Origin: DASUSF01 sp036375275
GTDB taxonomy: Bacteria; Pseudomonadota; Alphaproteobacteria; Geminicoccales; Geminicoccaceae
Length of the DNA stretch: 8,691 nt
NCBI GenBank assembly: GCA_036375275.1
Contig: DASUSF010000419.1
Coordinates: 1-8,691, forward strand
Direction of reading: 5' to 3'
The position numbers and the translations under genes were made by a program. The notes beneath the pieces are model-generated. The model worked only from the letters and a program-made list of their open reading frames with translations, was not told the DNA's origin and ran no database searches. Position 1 is the first letter of the stretch; each line of letters starts with the position of its first letter. Below are positions 1-6,620 of this stretch, one piece after another.

Positions 1-303
1 GACGCTCCGGGCGTGAGCCGCCCGGGCAGCCGCGTCGCGCTGCGGCTCCGAAGGTCGCTGAAGCCAGGGGCGGAACGGCTCGCCAGGGCGGCAGGAAGGA
101 AGGACGCTCGACCCGTTGCTCAGCGTGGCGGTCGCGGAAAAGGTGTCCGCGCCCCGCACGATGGACTACTTCAAGCAGCGCGCCGAACGCCCTTTCCTGA
201 CGCGCTGGTGCTCATGGATCGGGCGGGCGACGAGCCGCCGCGCGACCGCGACGCCCTCGCCGGCGGTTGAAGCCATGACCTGTATCGGCGCACCGGGAAC
301 CAG
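1..303. other. Region upstream of lepA with no confident gene
   Basis: I see no recognisable protein in these 303 bases. A TGA at 14-16 could end a gene lying mostly outside the window. It is followed by an inverted repeat, GAGCCGC at 15-21 and GCGGCTC at 42-48, which could be a terminator stem but has no T-run. A short plus-strand frame (TTG at 116 or ATG at 161, stop TGA at 305-307) overlaps the lepA start as ATGA, the layout of translational coupling. Its product from 161 would be 48 residues, Arg- and Ala-rich in the second half, with no clear Shine-Dalgarno and no family I recognise, so I do not call it a gene. Minus-strand frames here are extensions of the antisense shadow of lepA. Confidence 0.5.
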
Positions 304-2089
<1,786 letters not shown>

Positions 2090-2106
<17 letters not shown>

Positions 2107-3355
2107 GTCGTCCACCGCGTGGCGCCGTCAGCGCCAGCGCGAGGCCGAGCATCAGCCAGAACATCGCTGCGAGCCAGTTGCTGAAGAAGCTCATGCTCGG
2201 CCGGAGCGGCCAGAGGAAGATCAGCAGCGCGATGCCAGTGCCGAGCGCGAGCGGGTAGTCGGTGCCGAGGCGCTGCAGCCCGCGGACGATCGCCCGGCCC
2301 CACAGCCCGAGCAGGGCGAGGAAGCCGGCGAAGCCGATGAGGCCGGTTTCCGCCAGCCATTCGTTCCAGATGTGGTGGGGGTGCGTGTAGCAGCGTTCCT
2401 CGACCCGACCCCTTGGCTCGAAGTCGTCGCGCTCGCAGTGCTGGCGGAAGTTCTTGAGCCCGATCCCGGTCACCGGGTGCGCCTGCCAGACCTCGAGTCC
2501 GCGGAGGAGGAGCTCGCCGACCCGGCGGTCCCAGAAGTCGGTGAGATCGCGCGCGGTGTGACCGACCAGGCGCGTCTTGAGGTTGGGCTGGGTGAGCACG
2601 GCCCCGCCGACCAGCAGCGCCCCGATCAGGCCGGTGACCAGGAGCGGACGCCGCGCCTCGGGGAGAAGCAGGAACAGGAGCCCGAGCCCGAACGCGAACA
2701 TGATCAACGCCGCCCGCTCGCCCGTGAGCGCGATGGCGAGGCCGACCAGCGCGGTCGCGGCGACCACCCCGATGGTCGGCCCGGACCCTCTGATGGTCGC
2801 GGCCCAGCCGAAGCCGAAGGCGACGAGCGGCAAGGCGAGGCGGGAGAGAAAGCCGCCCGGCACGGTCTCGTCGAAGGGGCCGGTCAGTCGGATGCGCCCC
2901 GCCGGCCGGCCGAGCAGATCCTCGCCACTCAGGTACTGCACCAGGCAGTCCAGGACGACGAAGGCCAGCACCAGGCCGAGCACCCGGAGGAACGTCCGGC
3001 GGACCACCGGATCGTCGAACAGCCAGAACTGCAGCGCGGCCGCGAACACGACGAACCGGCCGAACGGCGCGGCGCGGCTGTTGGCGGCGGTGGTGTCGGC
3101 GGCGACGTACCAGGCGCCGAGCATCAGCCAGATCCAGACCGTGAGCCCGACCAGCACCCACGGCTCCTCGAGCCAGGCGAAGTCGCGGGTCCGGGCCGAA
3201 TGGAGCACGAACAGCACCGCGATCAGGGAGAGCGCGATGTCGGCCGCCGCCTGCCCGACCACCAGGAGGACCGGCATCGCGATCAGCAGGATGGCGCCGA
3301 GGCGCTGGACGAGATCGGCGCGCACGGTCAGCACGGCCGCCGCCGGGCCGATCAT
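2090..3355 (-). CDS. O-antigen ligase / Wzy-type polysaccharide polymerase family membrane protein
   Basis: This 421-residue polytopic inner-membrane protein has the layout of the O-antigen ligase (WaaL/Wzy_C) family, which transfers or polymerises undecaprenyl-linked polysaccharide on the periplasmic face. About ten or more hydrophobic segments are visible, starting at residues 18-50. Family landmarks are the RLTGPF...PGGFL stretch (156-170), LTGERAAL with Arg214 (210-217), and a large soluble loop at about 255-335. That loop carries HPVTGIGLKNF (293-303) and the classic His-rich end THPHHIWNEWLAETG (324-338), where the catalytic-type His lies. Loop cysteines C307 and C322 could pair. The ATG overlaps the TGA of the glycosyltransferase gene as ATGA, and GGAG lies 9 nt upstream. 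It is the last gene of the operon, and its final codons overlap the end of lepA. Ligase, polymerase and protein-glycosylating members of this family cannot be told apart by sequence alone. Confidence 0.88.
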
Positions 3356-4479
3356 CGCCCGACGCTCCGGGCGAGATCTTCGAGCAGCCCCTCCCGGACC
3401 GCGTCGTAGCCGTCCGCCATCGCCTGGACCGTGAAGGGGAAGTCCTCGCGGGCGCGCTGTTGCAGCCGGGAGCGGTACGCCGCGTCGTCGGTCAGCCGGG
3501 CGAGGGCCGCGCCGAGGCTCGTCGGCGTCTTCTCGTCGAGCACCAGTCCCCGGCCGCGGACGACCTCGGGAATCCCGCCGCTCGCGTAGCCGATCACCGC
3601 GCAGCCGTGGGCGAGCCCTTCCGCGGAGGTTCGCGAAAGCGCCTCGTGCACCGTCGAAGGGACGACCGTGATCGCGGCTGCGCGGTAGTGTCCCATGACC
3701 TCGCTGTTGGGCAGGAAGCGAAGCCAGCGCACCCGGTCGCCCAGCGGCGCGGCCCGGCGGCGGAGCCGCTCCTCGAAGGGCGTGAGCGAGGTCGCCCCCG
3801 GACGGCTGGCGCCGATGATCAGGGCCCGCCAGTCGGGACGCTCCGGCAGCACGGCGAGGAGGGCCTCCACCAGATGATCCACGCCCTTGCCCGCGACCAC
3901 GCGGCCGACGTAGAGGATCAGGCGCTCCTTGTCGACGGGCGGCCCGTCCGGGCGGGCGACGCCGTTCCGGACCACGTGCAGCTTGTCCGCGCCGCCCTCC
4001 AGCCCGCTCAGAAAGCGCGTCCGGACGAAGTCGCTGACACAGTAGACCGCGCGCACCCGCTCCAGCAGCCGGGCGCGGGCGCGGCGGCTCGCGAGGTCCC
4101 GGGTCGAGAGCGGGTCGTTGGCGAGCCGGATCGAGAGCGGCAGCGACGGCGCGAGCCGGGCGAGCCAGTGGGCCATGAGGGGCCGGTTGTGCAACTCCAC
4201 CAGGACGTCGCGGCGGCGGGCCGCAGCGCGGCGGAAGGCCTCCGCAAGACCGCGGTTGCGCCCGAGCAGGCGGGGGAGCGCGGGCGCGAGCGGCCGGAAG
4301 TCGATGCCCTCGAAGCTAGGGCGCACGGCGCGGCCGAACACGCGGGTCCGGTCCCGGAACCGGCTGGCCAGCGTCAGGTCGCGCACGCCGAGTGCGATCG
4401 CGCCGGCATCACCCGGGCCGAAGCCCTCGGCGTAGGGCAGGAGCACGTGGATCTCCGGGCAGGAGGATCCGGGGATCAA
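3352..4479 (-). CDS. Family 4 glycosyltransferase (GT-B fold)
   Basis: This is a predicted cytoplasmic retaining glycosyltransferase that would add a sugar from a nucleotide donor to a lipid-linked glycan. Numbering from the TTG at 4479 gives 375 residues, normal for GT4. The N-terminal Rossmann half starts with IHVLLPYAEGF (10-20) and a GDAGAIAL loop (23-30). The C-terminal half has LYVGRVVAGKG (189-199) for donor phosphate binding, the EX7E motif E279...E287 within HEALSRTSAEGLAHG, and GGIPEVV (301-307). Start choice: TTG at 4479 overlaps the upstream stop (TTGA) and keeps the first beta strand whole. GTG at 4444-4446 has GGAG 6 nt upstream but would cut that strand and give 364 residues. 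The frame stays open much further upstream, through the reverse of the tRNA, but that part is not coding. It is the middle gene of the operon; donor and acceptor are unknown. Confidence 0.9.
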   Translation of the reverse strand: MIPGSSCPEIHVLLPYAEGFGPGDAGAIALGVRDLTLASRFRDRTRVFGRAVRPSFEGIDFRPLAPALPRLLGRNRGLAEAFRRAAARRRDVLVELHNRPLMAHWLARLAPSLPLSIRLANDPLSTRDLASRRARARLLERVRAVYCVSDFVRTRFLSGLEGGADKLHVVRNGVARPDGPPVDKERLILYVGRVVAGKGVDHLVEALLAVLPERPDWRALIIGASRPGATSLTPFEERLRRRAAPLGDRVRWLRFLPNSEVMGHYRAAAITVVPSTVHEALSRTSAEGLAHGCAVIGYASGGIPEVVRGRGLVLDEKTPTSLGAALARLTDDAAYRSRLQQRAREDFPFTVQAMADGYDAVREGLLEDLARSVGR

Positions 4480-4769
4480 GCCCGGAGCCGTGGCCGGCAG
4501 AGCACCACGAGGAGCAGCCCCGGCGGGATCAGGAGCAGCCAGGCGGGGATCTCGAGGAGCCATTGAAGCGGCGGCCAGAGGGCGGGTGAGAGCCGGTTCT
4601 CGACCAGCGCCTGGAAGCCGACCAGGCTGTTGGCGTGGATCCGGAACCAGATCGAGCCGAGGCTGAGCCGCGACGGCTCGCCCTGGACCACGGTCAGCAG
4701 CTCCGCCATTCCGATCGCGGCGCCGGCGATCAGGAGCACGATGCCGAGGATGTAGCCGACGCGTCGCAT
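4476..4769 (-). CDS. Small conserved-type two-helix membrane protein, function unknown
   Basis: This 97-residue protein has two clear hydrophobic segments, at about residues 5-26 and 68-90. Between them is a soluble stretch containing SLGSIWFRIHANSLVGFQAL and ENRLSPALWPPLQWLLEIPAW. It ends in a short basic tail (CRPRLRA). Similar small proteins with a SLG-x-IW-x-R-x-H pattern and a Trp/Pro-rich second half occur, as I remember, as hypothetical membrane proteins in alphaproteobacteria; none has a known function that I can name. It is the first gene of the polysaccharide operon, and its TGA (4476-4478) overlaps the TTG start of the glycosyltransferase. The ATG at 4769 is the natural start because the first helix begins at once, although the ribosome site is weak. 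Upstream, a very tentative minus-strand promoter is TTGCTT (4822-4827) and TTAGGG (4801-4806), with a short 15-nt spacer. A role as accessory to the glycosyltransferase or ligase is inferred from position only. Confidence 0.75.
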   Translation of the reverse strand: MRRVGYILGIVLLIAGAAIGMAELLTVVQGEPSRLSLGSIWFRIHANSLVGFQALVENRLSPALWPPLQWLLEIPAWLLLIPPGLLLVVLCRPRLRA

Positions 4770-4900
4770 CCGGGTCCGGGGCGCACTGTTGAGGCCGACA
4801 CCCTAAGCCGGCGCGGCGCAAAAGCAACCGCCGCGCTGCCGCCCGCGGACGTGCGGCACGGTCCCTCGACCGCGACCTTCCGGCGCCCGCGCCGCCCGGG

Positions 4901-4943
4901 CGGCCGGCCGGCCGTTGCCTCCGCGCGCCCGACTGGCTATGGT
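4901..4943 (+). promoter_or_regulatory. Promoter of tRNA-Ser, preceded by a GC palindrome
   Basis: A sigma-70-type pair is visible: TTGCCT at 4915-4920 and TATGGT at 4938-4943, with an ideal 17-nt spacer. This predicts a start near 4950, about 20 nt before the mature tRNA. Directly upstream is a 14-bp perfect palindrome, CGGCCGGCCGGCCG (4901-4914), touching the -35 box; it may simply reflect GC richness. The rest of 4770-4969 is the divergent spacer between the polysaccharide operon and the tRNA, and I see no gene in it. Confidence 0.5.
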
Positions 4944-4969
4944 CCGGCCGCGCCCGCCGGGGCGCCGTC

Positions 4970-5057
4970 GGAGGGATGGCCGAGCGGTTTAAGGCGCACG
5001 CCTGGAAAGCGTGTTGGGGGCAACCCCTCGCGGGTTCAAATCCCGCTCCCTCCGCCA
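4970..5057 (+). tRNA. tRNA-Ser (anticodon GGA)
   Basis: A complete class II tRNA folds by eye. The acceptor stem is GGAGGGA (4970-4976) with TCCCTCC (5047-5053), discriminator G at 5054, and encoded CCA at 5055-5057. The anticodon stem is CACGC (4997-5001) with GCGTG (5009-5013), enclosing the loop CTGGAAA with anticodon GGA at 5004-5006, which reads UCC and UCU. A long variable arm (about 5014-5029) typical of tRNA-Ser forms a G-run/C-run stem. The T arm has GCGGG/CCCGC around TTCAAAT. It is not inside an operon. I see no second copy of its 3' end in the window, so no integrated element is indicated. Confidence 0.97.
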
Positions 5058-5165
5058 GATCCGCGCGGTTCATGGCGGCTCCGACCCGCGCCTCGGCTTC
5101 GGCCACGAGCCCGCGGAAGGGACGGCCGCAGGCTAGCCCGCCGAGCGATCCGTCGCGAGCGGGAT

Positions 5166-5195
5166 GATCGAACGATCTCACGGACGTGGTATGCT
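5166..5195 (+). promoter_or_regulatory. Candidate promoter and dyad operator for the lipoprotein gene
   Basis: TATGCT at 5190-5195 resembles a -10 box, 41 nt before the lipoprotein ATG. No convincing -35 is present at the right distance. Instead, the position it would occupy is covered by a 12-bp dyad, GATCGAACGATC (5166-5177). This could be a regulator site, or an activator site replacing the -35, but it may also be chance. The TATGCT box itself is only a fair match. Confidence 0.3.
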
Positions 5196-5236
5196 TGCTC
5201 TCAGTGGCGTCTTCACGCGACGAAAGGGGGAGCACG

Positions 5237-5509
5237 ATGTCGAAGGCCAAAGCTCCACTCTTGAGCCAGGCGTTTCTTGCGGCGGTCCTGGCGCTCGCTG
5301 GCTGCAACACGCCGTCGATGGAGGATCTCCGGCGGGTCGAGAACGAGGTGGCCGACCTGCGGGCGCGCCTGGAGGCCGCGGAGGCGCGGGCGGACGCGAG
5401 CGCGGTCGCGGCGGACTCCGCGCTCGATTCCGCCGGTCAGTGCAACGAGGTCTGCCAGCAGGTCTCGGACCGACTGGACGAGCTTTATCTGGAGACCCTG
5501 TCCCGCTGA
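5237..5509 (+). CDS. Small Lpp/OprI-like alanine-zipper lipoprotein
   Basis: This 90-residue precursor has a basic N-terminus (MSKAKAP), a hydrophobic stretch and the lipobox L20-A21-G22-C23, so it should be cut by signal peptidase II and lipidated at Cys23. The +2 residue is Asn, compatible with transport to the outer membrane. The 68-residue mature chain is one predicted long helix with heptad-like spacing (LRRVENEVADLRARLEAA, then an Ala/Asp/Ser-rich run, then VSDRLDELYLETL). This recalls Braun lipoprotein and OprI, which form trimeric alanine-zipper coiled coils linking or spacing outer membrane and peptidoglycan. The C-terminus ends LSR, not the Lys used by Lpp for peptidoglycan attachment. 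C69 and C73 (CNEVC) are unusual in such a helix. The ATG at 5237 is chosen over upstream in-frame starts because AAGGGGGAG (5224-5232) precedes it and a proper signal peptide begins there. Confidence 0.85.
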   Translation: MSKAKAPLLSQAFLAAVLALAGCNTPSMEDLRRVENEVADLRARLEAAEARADASAVAADSALDSAGQCNEVCQQVSDRLDELYLETLSR

Positions 5510-5535
5510 GGTGCAGCGTCTCGAGCGCGCCGTAG

Positions 5536-5568
5536 CGGCGACATCCCGTAGGCTCCGATGTCCCGCCG
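5536..5568. terminator. Imperfect inverted repeat after the lipoprotein gene
   Basis: CGGCG-ACATC (5536-5545) can pair with GATGT-CC-CGCCG (5557-5568), a 10-bp stem with a two-base bulge and an 11-nt loop, starting 26 nt after the lipoprotein stop. There is no following T-run, so it is at best a weak terminator or an mRNA-stabilising hairpin. Confidence 0.3.
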
Positions 5569-5654
5569 CCAACTGCCGGGCTCATGGACGCGGCGCCCGG
5601 CCGCCGCGCGCTCGAAGCGAGCGTAAGTGCGGCTCGCAGGCCGTGCTCGCCTGT

Positions 5655-5698
5655 CGGCCGGCTGGCTGCTGGCCGTCTCCGGCAGCGCCAGCCGGCCG
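5655..5698. terminator. Strong hairpin between convergent genes, candidate bidirectional terminator
   Basis: A perfect 12-bp inverted repeat, CGGCCGGCTGGC (5655-5666) and GCCAGCCGGCCG (5687-5698), is extended inward by GCTG/CAGC and CC/GG around a GTCTCC loop. It begins 21 nt after the stop of the minus-strand DUF892 gene and lies 146 nt after the plus-strand lipoprotein stop, so it could end transcription from both sides. Neither side has a T-run; in very GC-rich genomes such stems often act without one, but that is inference. Confidence 0.5.
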
Positions 5699-5718
5699 CG
5701 GTTCACCGCCCGGAGGGT

Positions 5719-6225
5719 TCAGCGCTTCGCGGCGCCACCGCTCGCATCGCGCTCCAGGAACTTGCTGGTGAGCACCGGGATCTGATCCCAGACCCAGGCC
5801 GCCATCGCCTGCTCCTGCTCCATCAGACGCCGACAGGTGCGGGCGATATCGGGCTCGCCAGCCGCCTCGGCCGCCGCGCTCAGCGAATGGTAGGAGCCGG
5901 CCTCGAACTGCTCGAAGGCGTGGCTGCCGAGGGCGTGCTTGAGCACCTCGTCGCCCGACATCGCGTGCAGCATGCCCTGAAGGTTGGCGCCGATCCTCAT
6001 GGTCGCCTCTTTGATGGCCGAACGGCTCTCGCCGAGGCGTTCGAGGCACTGCTCGATCGCCGCCTGCTGCTCCTTCGTCTCGTCGAGGTGCGAGCGCAGC
6101 CGCGGCTGCGCCTCGGGGTAGTTCTCGAGACGCTTGATCTGGCTCTCGAGCAGCTCGATCGCCTGGCCCTCCATCGCGTACGCGTCGCGTAGCCACGTCG
6201 CGAGATTCTCACGCGGGGTCGTCAT
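5719..6225 (-). CDS. DUF892 / YciE-YciF-type ferritin-like protein
   Basis: This 168-residue, almost wholly helical cytosolic protein has the pattern of the DUF892 (YciE/YciF) branch of the ferritin-like four-helix bundles, a family of uncertain biochemistry linked to stress. Helix 1 has LRDAYAMEGQAIELLES (E19, E24, E27). Helix 2 has RLRSHLDETKEQQAAIEQCL (H46, E49, E52). Helix 3 has the family-like HAFEQFEAGSYHSLSAAAE (E105, E108, Y112, H113), and helix 4 has RRLMEQEQAMAAWVWDQIP (E136, E138). Paired Glu and His across the helices could hold a di-metal centre; which ones actually bind is inferred. Two Trp in the last helix and a loose tail (ERDASGGAAKR) close the chain. GGAGG (complement at 6231-6235) lies 5 nt before the ATG. 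It is monocistronic, with a hairpin downstream, and may be driven by an EcfG-type stress promoter. Length fits the family. Confidence 0.85.
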   Translation of the reverse strand: MTTPRENLATWLRDAYAMEGQAIELLESQIKRLENYPEAQPRLRSHLDETKEQQAAIEQCLERLGESRSAIKEATMRIGANLQGMLHAMSGDEVLKHALGSHAFEQFEAGSYHSLSAAAEAAGEPDIARTCRRLMEQEQAMAAWVWDQIPVLTSKFLERDASGGAAKR

Positions 6226-6262
6226 CGGGTCCTCCAGTCGGACTGTTGGTCAAGTTCGCCAT
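6209..6262 (-). CDS. Possible 17-codon leader ORF overlapping the DUF892 start
   Basis: ATG at 6260-6262 has GAGG (complement at 6270-6273) 7 nt upstream and opens a frame encoding MANLTNSPTGGPDDDPA. Its TGA (6209-6211) lies inside the DUF892 gene, so the two overlap by 17 bp, and the DUF892 ribosome site lies within this small ORF. The arrangement could couple or modulate translation of the stress-type gene. The peptide itself resembles nothing I know, and chance is a real alternative. Confidence 0.25.
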   Translation of the reverse strand: MANLTNSPTGGPDDDPA

Positions 6263-6620
6263 GACCGTCCCTCGCAGCCCTGCCGCGGATTCTCCAGGGC
6301 ACGGAGCAGCGCCGGTTCGGCCTAGCAGCGAACAAAAGGCGACGGCTTCGGTTCCCGAGGAAGGTGGTGGGGGCGCGACTTTACTTGGTCCCGGGAGCAT
6401 TGACATAAAATTCGATGTGAAAAATGGCGGCTGGTTCTGCGGAGCTTCTTCGGTTCTCCCGTTCTCCCGTTCTCTTTCATCTTAAGCGGGCGACGGGCCA
6501 CGCGGCGGCCTGGTCTGGGCCGCCGCAGCTTGCGCGAACTCGCAGAACGCTGGCGATCTTTAGGTCTTCGTTAAGGTTCGACCGTCACGGTCTACCGCGC
6601 ATGAGTCGCGGGAGATCGCG
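6226..6620. other. Divergent intergenic region with an AT-rich patch, 8-bp tandem repeat and dyad
   Basis: No solid gene lies in this 395-bp spacer between the divergent DUF892 and beta-helix genes, apart from the possible leader ORF and stress promoter listed separately. An AT-rich patch at about 6400-6426 contains TTGACA (6400-6405) and TAAAAT (6406-6411). The latter is a good -10 with TTGGTC (6385-6390) as a poor -35 at 15 nt, a weak plus-strand promoter candidate about 200 nt before the beta-helix gene. GTTCTCCC is repeated nearly three times at 6453-6474. A 13-bp dyad, GACCGT-C-ACGGTC, sits at 6580-6592, 29 nt before the beta-helix start. A plus-strand frame from 6424 has no ribosome site and runs into the next gene out of frame; I do not believe it. 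Confidence 0.4.
6331..6355 (-). promoter_or_regulatory. Candidate EcfG general-stress promoter of the DUF892 gene
   Basis: On the minus strand, GGAAC (6351-6355) is followed after exactly 16 nt by TGTT (6331-6334). The alphaproteobacterial EcfG consensus is GGAAC-N16/17-CGTT, so one base of the -10 differs. The predicted start would lie about 100 nt before the DUF892 ATG. DUF892 proteins are often stress genes, which fits. The organism being an alphaproteobacterium is itself an inference. Confidence 0.4.

Noticed and set aside
1..13. The 13 bases that open the window recur at 3361-3373
   Set aside because: Short GC-rich match within unrelated contexts, one of them coding; expected by chance.
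2372..3434. Plus-strand frames of 285 and 345 codons opposite the ligase gene
   Set aside because: Translations are low-complexity Arg/Glu/Gln/Pro sequences; the minus strand encodes a clear polytopic membrane protein.
3460..4566. 368-codon plus-strand frame opposite the glycosyltransferase
   Set aside because: Shadow of a well-supported gene with all GT4 motifs on the minus strand.
4970..5057. tRNA-Ser as an integration site of a mobile element
   Set aside because: No duplicated tRNA 3' end, integrase or foreign-looking cargo is visible on either side within the window.
4480..5310. Long upstream extension of the glycosyltransferase frame
   Set aside because: The extra residues run through the small membrane gene and the reverse of tRNA-Ser, are Arg/Pro/Ala-rich and lack protein motifs. 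GT4 proteins begin near the IHVLLP strand.
5178..5585. Minus-strand frames opposite the lipoprotein gene
   Set aside because: Arg/Pro-rich shadows of a gene with a clear ribosome site, signal peptide and lipobox.
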